Origin: DASXRC01 sp036506495
Lineage (GTDB): Bacteria > Actinomycetota > Actinomycetes > Mycobacteriales > Micromonosporaceae
DNA: 64,000 bases
Direction: 5' to 3'
Assembly: GCA_036506495.1 (NCBI GenBank)
Contig: DASXRQ010000136.1
Span: 5,789 to 69,788, forward strand
Shown: in pieces, positions 50,544 to 59,258 of the stretch
Numbering within the stretch: the stretch's first letter is position 1
Layout: each line of letters opens with the position of its first letter
Position numbers and translations under genes: made by a program
Notes under the pieces: model-generated
Told to the model about the DNA's origin: nothing
Database searches by the model: none
The model's input: only the letters and a program-made list of their open reading frames with translations

Positions 50544-52730
50544 ATGACTGCCCAGACAAGAAGGGCGAAAAGTACGCGGCGGTGGCTCGCCGGCGCGACC
50601 GTCATTACGCTCGCCGTGCTCGCCGGTGCCGGCGCGGCCGGGCCGGGCGCCTACGGCACGGCACCGGCCGGCCAGGCCCGTCCGGTCGTCGACACGACGT
50701 TCCTCTACAACGAGCTCTACTTCTTGGGTACCAACTTCATCTTCCGAGTCGCCGGCTCGGACGGCCCGCTGTCCGATCCGAACGATCCGAACAACCTGCC
50801 GGCCAACTACAACGGCGCCCAGGAGTTCTACAAGTGGTTCGCCGCGGAGATGACGAACTCCGACAACGCGCACATGGGGCCGATGGGCCGGTACATGACC
50901 GCGAAAGACCACGTGTACCCGACGCGGACCTGGCAGCTCAACGACCTGAGCGTGACGATTCCCGGCCAGTCCTGTGCCGGTCAGGTCGCACTCATCGCCG
51001 GCCACAACGACAGCACGCCCACCTCGACCGGTGTCGCCAACGGGTCGGCCAATGGCAGCCCGACGCCGATGACGGCGATGCGCGGCGGCAACTGGGGCAA
51101 CGGCTCCATCTACGACGCCGGCTCGGGCGAGGCGATGGGCATGGCCGAGTTCCAGGCGCTGCTCCGCTGGTACCAGGCGAACGGCACCTACCCCAAGCGA
51201 ACCATCAAGATCGGCCTGTTCGACAACGAGGAGGGCGGCCTCGTCGGCTCCGGGTTCTATTCGCAGACGAACGTTTCGACCTTGGCGACGCCCGCGACGG
51301 CAGGCAGCACCAACGTCAAGATCGTCAGTCGCACCGGAGTCGGGTTCGCCGTGGGCGAGACAATGCTGATCGACCCGTTCGGTAGCCCCGAGACGGTCAC
51401 GATCACTGCTGTCGGCACGGCCGGAGCCACCGGCACCGGCGTCACGTTCACGCCCGCGCTGACGTCCGACCACGTCATCGGGGCCCCGCTGTCAGCCGGC
51501 GTCGCCAACGTCGGTGGGCTCATTCCGGACGGCCCGCAAGGGCAGTACGTGATGGTCGCGAACATGGACCAGAACGGCATCGAGTACCCGGCTCGCCACT
51601 TCGGCACCGAGCACTACCTGAACAACATCGTCGGCGGTGGGGTCGGGCCGTGGTACACGAACATCAACGCCATCCCGCTGTACACGACGCCGAACAACCT
51701 GTACGACGCGACCGCGATCCAACGCATCCAGCACAACCTGGCGGCGGCGCAGGCGTTCCGCGACGCGACCGCCAGTGCCGTCAGCGACGCGTTCCAGGTG
51801 CTCGGGCAGAAATACAACTTCAGCCTCCCGCTGGAGAACCCGCTCCGGCTCGACCAGGTCGGCTCGACGCCGGTCGACCCGAGTCCACAGTCGGTGCCGG
51901 CGTACTTGCCGAGCGACATCCCGAGGTTCTCGCCGGTCGTCGACGACAACACCGGCCGTACCGACCAGGTGTCGTTCATCCGGGACTGGGGCATCCCCGG
52001 GTACGGCATCATCGGCGCGTACGACACGAGCACCAACCCGCAGGTCGGTGGCAACGAGAACCCGTATCCAGCGTCGTACGCGAGCAAGCCGACCCTCGGT
52101 CAGTACGCGCTCTACGACACGAACGACGACACCCCCGAGCATCTGAACTACTACGCCTCGGGCACGACACACGGACCGGGCGGCCCGTCGTTACCGTCCG
52201 AGGGGCTCAAGCGGGCGCTGGAGTTGCCGGCAACGTGGACGTCCTATGTGATCGCCGGGGACGCGTACGGCGGCTCGGAGACTAAGAGCAGCAACCCGGT
52301 CGCCTACTTCGAGACCGTTCCGGCCAAGCCGTTCCTGACCTCGAATGTCACGTTCGACGCGTCGTTCTCCCGTAACGGCGGCGGACAGACGCACGGACTC
52401 ACGTACTACTGGGACTTCGGCGATGGTACGACCGTGGCCACGACAAACCCCACGGTCACGCACGAGTTCTCGTCAACGCCGAAGTGGTATGACGTGAAGC
52501 TGGCCGTGAGGTCCGGCACGGATTGGGACTTCTACCGGCAGGCGCTGGCGGTACGTTTCGTGCCGGCACACTTCCCGGATGCCCCGCTCGCCAACGAACC
52601 GGTCCCACCGGCGACCGATTCGTGTGGCACGCTCAGCGTCGCGGAGCAGTCTTCGATCATTCAGCAGGCACAGGGGCTGATGAACCGGCTCGACGATTCG
52701 ACGACAGTCGTGGTTGGCACGAAGCCCTGA
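50544..52730 (+). CDS. Secreted M28-type metallopeptidase, PKD domain
   Basis: A 728-residue protein: signal peptide (about 1-43), M28 domain with H154 and D156 (AGHNDS), D191 (IYDAGSG), E229/E230 (FDNEEGG), D342 (NMDQNG) and H533 (PEHLNYY), so the zinc and catalytic set is complete. A small beta domain (about 246-316) is inserted right after the EE segment. The C-terminal PKD domain (YYWDFGDG) is followed by a Cys-containing tail. Likely an extracellular aminopeptidase or related hydrolase. It starts 2 bp after the paralogue's stop, in the same operon. Confidence 0.85.
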   Translation: MTAQTRRAKSTRRWLAGATVITLAVLAGAGAAGPGAYGTAPAGQARPVVDTTFLYNELYFLGTNFIFRVAGSDGPLSDPNDPNNLPANYNGAQEFYKWFAAEMTNSDNAHMGPMGRYMTAKDHVYPTRTWQLNDLSVTIPGQSCAGQVALIAGHNDSTPTSTGVANGSANGSPTPMTAMRGGNWGNGSIYDAGSGEAMGMAEFQALLRWYQANGTYPKRTIKIGLFDNEEGGLVGSGFYSQTNVSTLATPATAGSTNVKIVSRTGVGFAVGETMLIDPFGSPETVTITAVGTAGATGTGVTFTPALTSDHVIGAPLSAGVANVGGLIPDGPQGQYVMVANMDQNGIEYPARHFGTEHYLNNIVGGGVGPWYTNINAIPLYTTPNNLYDATAIQRIQHNLAAAQAFRDATASAVSDAFQVLGQKYNFSLPLENPLRLDQVGSTPVDPSPQSVPAYLPSDIPRFSPVVDDNTGRTDQVSFIRDWGIPGYGIIGAYDTSTNPQVGGNENPYPASYASKPTLGQYALYDTNDDTPEHLNYYASGTTHGPGGPSLPSEGLKRALELPATWTSYVIAGDAYGGSETKSSNPVAYFETVPAKPFLTSNVTFDASFSRNGGGQTHGLTYYWDFGDGTTVATTNPTVTHEFSSTPKWYDVKLAVRSGTDWDFYRQALAVRFVPAHFPDAPLANEPVPPATDSCGTLSVAEQSSIIQQAQGLMNRLDDSTTVVVGTKP

Positions 52731-52757
52731 GGAGATCCGCCGGTGCGGAATGATGTT

Positions 52758-52789
52758 GGTGCGCCCGGGCCGACCGGCCCGGGCGCACC
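52758..52789 (+). terminator. Perfect 14-bp hairpin
   Basis: Arms GGTGCGCCCGGGCC (52758-52771) and GGCCCGGGCGCACC (52776-52789) with loop GACC, 27 bp after the peptidase stop and 4 bp before the next ATG. No U-run follows, as is usual in GC-rich actinobacteria. It is likely a terminator or attenuator at the end of the peptidase operon, and its position argues against the earlier GTG start at 52743. Confidence 0.75.
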
Positions 52790-52793
52790 ACCG

Positions 52794-53270
52794 ATGCGCT
52801 TGCTGAGCGTCCTCGCCGCCGCGCTGCTCGCGACCGGCTGTGGTCAGCAGGCCAGATCACCGACCCCGGCTCCGTCGACCCCGGCCCGCACGGTCTCGGT
52901 CGCCGCGGCCGATCGAGCCGCGTGCACTCTGCTGCTCGGCCGTCTCGAGCAGGTGACGCAGACCCTCAACGCCAGCTCGGAGCTGATCACCAACTCGCTG
53001 AACCAACAACAGCTCAGCCTGCGGCTCGCTGGCCAAGCTGCGCAGTTGCGGCTGGCCGCCGACCTGATGGCGCAGGGGCCGGTGCCGGCGCCCCTCGCCA
53101 CCGCCGACCGTGATCTGGTTTCCGGGCTACGGACATTGACCGACGACTCCCGGGCAAGCGATGCAGCCGCCCGCGGCGACCTTCGCGCCGCGACCGACGC
53201 GATGACCGATGAGGCGGCCGTGCGCCGCATCGTCGACGCGTCTAAGACGATCGAGGATCGGTGCCGATGA
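52794..53270 (+). CDS. Small lipoprotein, function unknown
   Basis: A 158-residue lipoprotein: signal with LLATGC lipobox, a Pro/Ser/Thr linker, then a helical domain (about 40-158) with ADRAACTLLLGRLEQVTQTL and a final Cys near the end. I do not recognise a family. ATG 52794 is chosen because a start at 52743 would place the GC hairpin inside the coding sequence. Its end overlaps the next lipoprotein's start (ATGA). Confidence 0.7.
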   Translation: MRLLSVLAAALLATGCGQQARSPTPAPSTPARTVSVAAADRAACTLLLGRLEQVTQTLNASSELITNSLNQQQLSLRLAGQAAQLRLAADLMAQGPVPAPLATADRDLVSGLRTLTDDSRASDAAARGDLRAATDAMTDEAAVRRIVDASKTIEDRCR

Positions 53271-54250
53271 AGACCGGCGTCCTCGTCGCGTCGCTGGTTC
53301 TCGTACTGGTGGGCTGCTCGTCCCCGCACCACGACTCCACCGGCGGCGTACGGCTCATTCCGTGGGACGGCACCGTGCCGGCACAACTCCGTCCGGCGAC
53401 GGACGCGCCGGCACCGCCGTGCCAAGCGTCTCGGCTGAAGGTCGTCGGCAGCGGATTCCAGTTCACCCCCGCCATCTCCGGCGGCACCGGCACCGTGACC
53501 CTGCGCAACGCCGGCCCGGCTGCCTGCCGGCTGACCGGGCGGCCGGACGTGCGGATCATCGGCGGGATCCCGGCACCGCGGCAAGAGCAGACGCCGTTGC
53601 CGGCGCAGCCGCCCGCGTTCCCCACGGTCGTGCCACCCGACAGCACGCTGCTCGCCATGCTGCCCGGCGCCGCGGCGACGCTGGACGTTGATTGGCGCAA
53701 TTGGTGCGTACCCCGATCGTCCAAGACGCCCGTGCCGCCGCACGCGATTCGGCTCACCTTGCCCGGTGGCGCCGGCAGCGTTGATGTGGGCTACAACGCC
53801 GTACCGCCCTGCGAGGCGCCGTCGGCCGCCACAACGGTCGGCGTGCGCCCGTTCCAGCCGGCGCCGCTGCCGGCCACGCCGCCGTGGACGTCGAGCGTCG
53901 TGCGGGCGACGATCCAGCCGTTGTCCGGCGGCAAGGGGCAACTGACCGGCAAGCGCGGTGAAACGGTGCGCTTCGTCGTCCAGGTGCACAACCCGTCGGC
54001 CACTCCGATCCCGTTCGAGCGCTGCCCACTCCTGGTCGAGATGCTCGCCCCGGCCGGCCGGCCGGAGGCGTACCAACTCAACTGTCGGGCCGCTGCGCAG
54101 CTTCCGGCCGGCGGCTCGCTCCGGTTCGAGATGCACATCCGGATACCGGCGGATGCACCCACCGGCAACAACGGCCTGTTCTGGGAGCTCGACCCGACCG
54201 GCGCGCGGGGACCCGAGGTCGTGTCGCGCATTGTGGTGGCCGCCCGGTGA
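53267..54250 (+). CDS. DUF4232 domain lipoprotein
   Basis: A 327-residue lipoprotein with lipobox LVGC, then a DUF4232-type beta-sandwich (about 50-170: GTGTVTLRNAGPAACRLTG, PPDSTLLAML) and a second Ig-like segment (about 215-327: VRFVVQVHNPSATPIPFERC). DUF4232 is common in secreted actinobacterial proteins with unknown function. ATG 53267 overlaps the previous stop. Paired with the upstream lipoprotein as a two-gene unit. Confidence 0.8.
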   Translation: MKTGVLVASLVLVLVGCSSPHHDSTGGVRLIPWDGTVPAQLRPATDAPAPPCQASRLKVVGSGFQFTPAISGGTGTVTLRNAGPAACRLTGRPDVRIIGGIPAPRQEQTPLPAQPPAFPTVVPPDSTLLAMLPGAAATLDVDWRNWCVPRSSKTPVPPHAIRLTLPGGAGSVDVGYNAVPPCEAPSAATTVGVRPFQPAPLPATPPWTSSVVRATIQPLSGGKGQLTGKRGETVRFVVQVHNPSATPIPFERCPLLVEMLAPAGRPEAYQLNCRAAAQLPAGGSLRFEMHIRIPADAPTGNNGLFWELDPTGARGPEVVSRIVVAAR

Positions 54251-54316
54251 TGATTTCCGGGGACGCCGGCTGCCCGCTCCGCACGGGCTGAACCTCCGCG
54301 GGATGGATGCTTTCAT

Positions 54317-54402
54317 CGTCCTACGAGACTTGACCCGAATATGGATCGGCGGGGCGCTAGCGGAGGTGGCCGATCCATTTCTGACTCAGGTCTCGTAGGA
54401 CG
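54317..54402. repeat. Long imperfect inverted repeat between convergent genes
   Basis: Arms of about 34 nt, 54317-54350 and 54369-54402, pair with a few mismatches: CGTCCTACGAGAC at the outside and GGATCGGC/GCCGATCC at the inside, with an 18-nt centre containing GCTAGC. It lies between the stops of the DUF4232 gene and the convergent MoaD-like gene. Candidate bidirectional terminator or miniature repeat element. Confidence 0.75.
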
Positions 54403-54456
54403 CTGCGAGACATCTTTGACTCGCGGTTGCCCGAGTTATCCACAGGCCCGTCCTGA

Positions 54457-54771
54457 CTATCCGCCGGCCATTGCCCCGAGGATGATGAACGGCTCGTCGC
54501 CGGCGACGACCCGCTCGGGCAGGGGTGTATCGGGCGATTGGTTGGACAGATCCTCCTCGCATGCGTAGAAGCGCACGAAGGCCCGGCGCCTGCCGTTGTG
54601 GCGGTCGCGGATCGTGCCGAGCAGCATCGGGTATCGCGCCTCGAGCGTGTCCAGGACCAGGCGCTGGGTGACCGGCCCGGCACCATCGGCCGGACCGACC
54701 ACCTCGAGCCGGACCTCCCCGCTGACGTGAGCAAGGTTCTTCAGGTGCGCGGGCAGGACAACCCGGATCAC
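54457..54771 (-). CDS. MoaD/ThiS-like beta-grasp protein ending in Gly-Gly
   Basis: A 104-residue ubiquitin-fold protein beginning IRVVLPAHLKNLAHVSGEVR, with a central TLEARYPMLLGTIRD and a C-terminus ILGAMAGG. The terminal di-glycine is the site that E1-like enzymes adenylate in MoaD, ThiS and related sulfur carriers. GTG 54771 overlaps the BNR-repeat protein stop in GTGA, so the pair is translationally coupled. No moeB, thiF or molybdopterin gene is in the window, so its activating enzyme must be elsewhere. Confidence 0.85.
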   Translation of the reverse strand: MIRVVLPAHLKNLAHVSGEVRLEVVGPADGAGPVTQRLVLDTLEARYPMLLGTIRDRHNGRRRAFVRFYACEEDLSNQSPDTPLPERVVAGDEPFIILGAMAGG

Positions 54772-55883
54772 GGCAGCACCTGGACTTCCACGGAGAGTAC
54801 GGCCGGCAGGTCCCGCACGATCGGCTCCCAGCTGTCGCCCGCGTCGGACGACTGGTAGACCTGGCCACCGGTGGTTCCGAAGTAGATGCCGCACGGGTCG
54901 AGGGTGTCGACCGCCATCGCGTCGCGGTAGACGTTGACGTAGCAGTCGGACTGCGGCAGCCCCTTGGTCAGCGGCTCCCATTCATTGCCTCCGGTGCGGC
55001 TGCGGTAGACGCGCAGCTTGCCCTCCGGCGGGAAGTGTTCGGAGTCGCTCTTGATCGGCACTACGTAGATCGTCTCCGGCTCGTGTGCGTGCACCGCGAT
55101 GGGGAACCCGAAGTCCGACGGCAGGTCGCCGCTGACCTCGCGCCAGCTCGCACCCGCGTCGTCAGTGCGCAGGACGTCCCAGTGCTTCTGCATGAACAGG
55201 GTGTCCGGCCGAGCCGGGTGTTGGGTGATGCGGTGCACGCAGTGGCCGACCTCGGAGTCCTGGTCGGGGATCTCGCCCGAGCGCAGGCCCTTGTTGATCG
55301 GCAGCCAGCTGGCCCCGGCGTCGTCGCTGCGGAACGCCCCCGCCGCCGAGATGGCGACGTAGATCCGGTCCTTGTTGATCGGGTCCAGGATGATCGTGTG
55401 CAGGCACAGGCCGCCGGCGCCCGGCTGCCAGGTCGGGCCCGTCCGGTGGGTACGCAGGGCGGTCAGCTCGTTCCATTTGTGACCGCCGTCGGTGGACAGG
55501 TAGAGGGCGGCGTCCTCCGCACCCGCGTACACGATGTCGGGGTTGTCGCGCGACGGCTCGAGGTGCCAGATGCGCTTGAATTCCCACGGGCGCGGGGTCC
55601 CGTCGTACCACAGGTGCTCGCCGACGTCGCCCTCGTAGGCGAAGTCGTTGCCGACCGTGCTCCACGTCTTGCCGCCGTCATCGGAGCGCTGAATCACCTG
55701 GCCGAACCAGCCGCCGGACTGCGACGCGTAGAGCCGGTTCGGGTCCGCCGGCGACCCGGTGACGTGGTAGATCTCCCAGCCGCCGAAGAACGGCCCGTCG
55801 ACCGTCCAGTCGCCGCGTCCACCGTCCGAGGTCAACGTGAACGCGCCCTTACGCGTGCCTACCAATACCCGTACGTCGCTCAT
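54768..55883 (-). CDS. BNR-repeat / sialidase-like beta-propeller protein, cytoplasmic
   Basis: A 371-residue protein with no signal peptide. Recurring Asp-box motifs (SDDGGKTW, STDGGHKW, SDDAGASW, TDDAGASW, SSDAGDSW) mark a BNR/WD-like beta-propeller as in sialidases and photosystem assembly factor Ycf48. Sialidase Arg-triad identity cannot be assigned, so hydrolase activity is doubtful. It starts at ATG 55883 and is coupled to the downstream MoaD-like gene by 4-bp overlap. A protein scaffold or binder of the ubiquitin-like partner is a reasonable inference. Confidence 0.85.
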   Translation of the reverse strand: MSDVRVLVGTRKGAFTLTSDGGRGDWTVDGPFFGGWEIYHVTGSPADPNRLYASQSGGWFGQVIQRSDDGGKTWSTVGNDFAYEGDVGEHLWYDGTPRPWEFKRIWHLEPSRDNPDIVYAGAEDAALYLSTDGGHKWNELTALRTHRTGPTWQPGAGGLCLHTIILDPINKDRIYVAISAAGAFRSDDAGASWLPINKGLRSGEIPDQDSEVGHCVHRITQHPARPDTLFMQKHWDVLRTDDAGASWREVSGDLPSDFGFPIAVHAHEPETIYVVPIKSDSEHFPPEGKLRVYRSRTGGNEWEPLTKGLPQSDCYVNVYRDAMAVDTLDPCGIYFGTTGGQVYQSSDAGDSWEPIVRDLPAVLSVEVQVLP

Positions 55884-56077
55884 GCCCCCATCCTTCCGAT
55901 CGTCTTCGACGGTACGCCAGGGGTTAAGACCGTCCGTCGCGCCGAAACTCATCGGGCGTACCCGAGTCTTCCCCATGGGTACGACGAATGGGCGCCCGGG
56001 CAATCGACACGTCGCCTCGAAGGCAACAACCGACCGCATCGGCTCAACCTGGCACATCACCACCTAGGGCGGGCAGG

Positions 56078-56494
56078 ATGGGCATCGTGATCCCCCTCGA
56101 TCTGGCGATCCGGCTGCGCGACGCCGGTCTTGTCTGGCAGCCTGCAGCCGGTGACCGGTTCGCCATACCCGACCGGGACCTCGACGACGAGGTGTTTGTG
56201 CTATCCAACATGGTCATCCAGGTGCACGACCTACCGGACGCCGCAGTTATCGGTTTCAACGGGACGACCGAATGGGCGCTGGACGACGTGGACAAGGACG
56301 AGGCGATCTGGCTTCCCCGCGAGGACCAGCTGCGTGAGCTTCTCGGCCCGGCGTTCCGCCGGCTGGAACACACACCTGACGGCTTCCGGCTGGTGGCGCG
56401 ACTCGAGGACCGAGACACCGAGTTCTCCGCGCCGGAAGCCGAGGAGGCGTACGGGATCGCCTTGCTGCGACTGCTTGACTCCCTCGCCCGATGA
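56078..56494 (+). CDS. Conserved protein, function unknown
   Basis: A 138-residue soluble protein starting PLDLAIRLRDAGLVWQPAAGD and containing FNGTTEWALDDVDKDEAIWL and LPREDQLRELLG. I recall homologues sometimes labelled pilus assembly protein CpaE, but nothing in this sequence supports such a function (no P-loop). ATG 56078 or GTG 56087 are both possible. Divergent from the BNR-repeat gene. Confidence 0.7.
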   Translation: MGIVIPLDLAIRLRDAGLVWQPAAGDRFAIPDRDLDDEVFVLSNMVIQVHDLPDAAVIGFNGTTEWALDDVDKDEAIWLPREDQLRELLGPAFRRLEHTPDGFRLVARLEDRDTEFSAPEAEEAYGIALLRLLDSLAR

Positions 56495-56571
56495 ACGCTC
56501 GCGCACCTCGGCCGACGGCGCCGGCTGCACCTCCGGCACGAAGGCGCAGCCGATGATCGCGCCAGGATGTC

Positions 56572-57288
56572 CTACGCGGGGTTGAGCGCGCCGGACGGTT
56601 CGGGCCGAGTCCGGGCGGCGGTGGGTACGCCGGGGCGCACGGCCATGGCAATGCCGGCGAGGAGCACCCAGAGGTGGAAGAGCAGCAAGCCGACGAAGCT
56701 GAGCGGCGTGAAGTGGAGTGCGACGAGGACCAGCGCCGACCAGGCGAGCCAGCGCGGGAACGCGCGGGCCACCAGGCCGGCGGCCGCCACGGCGAGGAGC
56801 AGGGCCAGGACGTCGACACTCGGGTGGCCGGTCGCCCCGAGGATGTGCCAGGCCTGCAACGCGCCCGGCGTGGTGGCGGGTTTGCCCCCGATGTCGCCGA
56901 GCAAGGCGTACGTGCCGGCGCTGTTGAGGCCCTCGGCCGCGCCGACCGCTGTGGCGATGAGCACCGTGGCGGCGAGCACCGGGGGCGCGCCGCTGCGACG
57001 CATGCGAACGTAGACCGCGGCGCCGAAGAACGCAAAGAAGATCACCGAGTACGCGAGCAGCATTCCTCCCCTCGCCACCTGTGCGTGGTGTGCGGCGTAG
57101 TAGCCGGTGAGCGTCGATACCGGGGTGTCGCTGTCGGGAAACTCGTCGATCACGAGATAGCCGGCCATCGCCAACACGGCGAATACGACTCCGGAGAGTG
57201 GCGCGATGCGGTCGAGCCACGAGGTCGCGCGCTCGTTGTGGGGCTGGGCTGTCACCTCGGGTCGACGACGCGCAGCTTGGTTGACCAT
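56572..57288 (-). CDS. Multi-pass membrane protein, function unknown
   Basis: A 238-residue protein with about six helices (LSGVVFAVLAMAGYLVIDEF, GMLLAYSVIFFAFFGAAVY, VLAATVLIATAVGAAEGL, and others), followed by a Pro-rich tail. I do not recognise a specific family; distant resemblance to DUF4386-like proteins. Divergent from the sensor kinase gene. Confidence 0.7.
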   Translation of the reverse strand: MVNQAARRRPEVTAQPHNERATSWLDRIAPLSGVVFAVLAMAGYLVIDEFPDSDTPVSTLTGYYAAHHAQVARGGMLLAYSVIFFAFFGAAVYVRMRRSGAPPVLAATVLIATAVGAAEGLNSAGTYALLGDIGGKPATTPGALQAWHILGATGHPSVDVLALLLAVAAAGLVARAFPRWLAWSALVLVALHFTPLSFVGLLLFHLWVLLAGIAMAVRPGVPTAARTRPEPSGALNPA

Positions 57289-57471
57289 GATGGCCCCCTC
57301 ATGTGTTGCGGATGTGTTGGTATGGATGGCTGTTCACGCTAGGGCTGTAGGCGATCGGCGTCGTCCACGCCGCGCATGATCTTTCGATCAGCCGGGCGAC
57401 GGACGTTTGCCGCGAAGGCATCAGCCGGCGGCGTGACGCCAGGGTCGGCGCCCGCGGCCTACAGTCAGATC

Positions 57472-58602
57472 GTGGCGGCGTGGATCGTGCGCTGGTGGCG
57501 GTCGCGGTTCGACCCGATGACGGTCGACCGGATCCTCGCGGTGGTGGCCACGCTGTTCACGCAGGTTGCGATCTGGCTTGGCGACGACGCGGCCGCGAAT
57601 CGAGTCGCGGGGTCTGTCATCGCCGTGGGGATTACCGCACCGATCGCGGTCCGGCGCAGGTACCCGACGCTGGTCGGCATCGGGGTGCCGTTGCTCGGCA
57701 TCATCGACCACGCCCTCTGGGACGCTCAGTCCGTTGGGTATCCGATCGCTACATTCCTTGCGTTGTATGCGCTCGCGGTCTGGACTCCGTGGCGCCCATT
57801 CATCGCCGGAGCGGCGCTGTTGGCCCTGGCCGCATTCGGGGCGAGCGCCTTGACCAACGGAAGTCTCCCCGACACGGTCCCCTGGGTCGTCGTGACGACC
57901 GCCGTGATGCTGCTGGTCCGCCGCATCGTCGGTGACCGCGAGCGCCGGGCCGAATTGGCCGAGCGGGAGCGCGACGTCGCCGCGCGCGAGGCAGTGCTGG
58001 CGGAGCGGTCGCGGATCGCGCGTGAGCTCCACGATGTGATCGCGCATAACGTGTCGATGATGGTGGTGCAGGCCGGTGCCGAGCGGCGATCGCTCGATGG
58101 CACGGGCGGGTCCACCCGAGACGTGCTCGAAGGGATCGAGCGCACCGGCCGCGGTGCCCTGGTCGAGATGCGTCGTCTGGTCGGGATGCTGCGCACTGAC
58201 ACGACCGATGCGCTGGCTCCGCAGCCCAGCCTCGACGACCTTCCACGCCTCGTGGCCCAGGTGCAGGCGGCGGGCCTTCCGGTCGAGCTGCGCGTTGATG
58301 GCGACCGGCGCAGCATCCCCGTCGGGATCGATCTGTCCGCGTACCGTATCGTCCAGGAAGCCCTGACGAACGCGCTCACACACGCCAATGACGCGCATGC
58401 GACGGTACGCGTCCGCTATGCCGATGACGTACTGGAACTCGAGATTAGCGACGACGGTGACGCCCCGGACGGTCTTGAGTCGGGCGGCGGGCATGGCCTG
58501 CTTGGGATCCGGGAACGGGCGGCACTGTACGGCGGCCGCTTCACGGCGGGCCGGCGTCCCGAGGGCGGGTTCACCGTCCGTGTCCTGCTGCCGATCCGAT
58601 GA
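57472..58602 (+). CDS. NarL-type sensor histidine kinase
   Basis: A 376-residue kinase. About five N-terminal helices (residues 20-150), then HisKA_3 with the phospho-His in RIARELHDVIAHNVSMMV, and HATPase boxes EALTNALTHA and GHGLLGIRERAAL. GTG 57472 is favoured because TACAGT lies 5 bp upstream (leaderless) and membrane sequence starts soon after; an ATG at 57376 would add an unconserved extension. It overlaps its response regulator by 4 bp. Confidence 0.85.
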   Translation: MAAWIVRWWRSRFDPMTVDRILAVVATLFTQVAIWLGDDAAANRVAGSVIAVGITAPIAVRRRYPTLVGIGVPLLGIIDHALWDAQSVGYPIATFLALYALAVWTPWRPFIAGAALLALAAFGASALTNGSLPDTVPWVVVTTAVMLLVRRIVGDRERRAELAERERDVAAREAVLAERSRIARELHDVIAHNVSMMVVQAGAERRSLDGTGGSTRDVLEGIERTGRGALVEMRRLVGMLRTDTTDALAPQPSLDDLPRLVAQVQAAGLPVELRVDGDRRSIPVGIDLSAYRIVQEALTNALTHANDAHATVRVRYADDVLELEISDDGDAPDGLESGGGHGLLGIRERAALYGGRFTAGRRPEGGFTVRVLLPIR

Positions 58603-59258
58603 CCGGCGTTCTGATCGTTGATGACCAGGCGCTCGTACGCGTCGGGCTCCGTAAGATCCTCGAGCTGGAGCCGGGGACCACAGTGGTCGGTGAGGCCTCC
58701 GACGGAGCGGACGCGGTCCGGTTGGCACGGCGGCTTCGGCCCGACGTGACGCTCATGGATATCCGCATGCCGGTGCTGGACGGGATCGAAGCAACCCGCC
58801 GGATTGTGCGCGACCAGCCGGCATCCCGCGTACTCATTCTCACGACCTTTGGGCTCGACAGCTACGTGTTCGACGCGCTCCGCGCCGGCGCCAGCGGCTT
58901 CATGCTGAAGGACGCGTTACCGGAGGAGATCGCCGCCGCCGTGCGCATCATCGCCACCGGCGAGGCGCTGCTGGCGCCGGCGGTGACCCGCAGCGTGATC
59001 GAGGAGTTCGCCCGCCACCGACCGGCACCCGGCCCACCGCCGGCCCTCGCCGAGCTCACCAGCCGTGAGCGCGAGGTGCTCGCGCTCCTCGCGCGCGGGC
59101 TGTCCAACCCGGAGATATGCCAGCGGCTGGTCATCGGCGAGGCCACGACGAAGACCCACGTGGCACGGATCCTGCAGAAGCTCGGTCTCCGCGACCGCGT
59201 CCAGGCCGTCATCTATGCGTACGAAAGTGGGCTCGTCGCGCCGGGAAGCGACACATGA
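58599..59258 (+). CDS. NarL/LuxR-type response regulator
   Basis: A 219-residue regulator: receiver with DD (8-9), phospho-Asp in TLMDIRMPVLDG, T in ILTTF and K in MLKDAL; then a LuxR HTH with LTSREREVLALLARGLSNPEI and TTKTHVARILQKL. Intact, unlike the regulator at 36.3 kb. It overlaps the esterase gene by 4 bp (ATGA), so the esterase is part of the operon. Confidence 0.9.
   Translation: MTGVLIVDDQALVRVGLRKILELEPGTTVVGEASDGADAVRLARRLRPDVTLMDIRMPVLDGIEATRRIVRDQPASRVLILTTFGLDSYVFDALRAGASGFMLKDALPEEIAAAVRIIATGEALLAPAVTRSVIEEFARHRPAPGPPPALAELTSREREVLALLARGLSNPEICQRLVIGEATTKTHVARILQKLGLRDRVQAVIYAYESGLVAPGSDT

Noticed and set aside
52743..52793. GTG start of the small lipoprotein at 52743, which has GGAG upstream
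   Set aside because: It would place a perfect 14-bp hairpin inside the first codons and push the signal peptide 17 residues inward; ATG 52794 gives a normal lipoprotein signal.
54768..55883. Secreted sialidase
   Set aside because: No signal peptide, and the sialidase active-site set could not be identified; only Asp-box repeats are clear.
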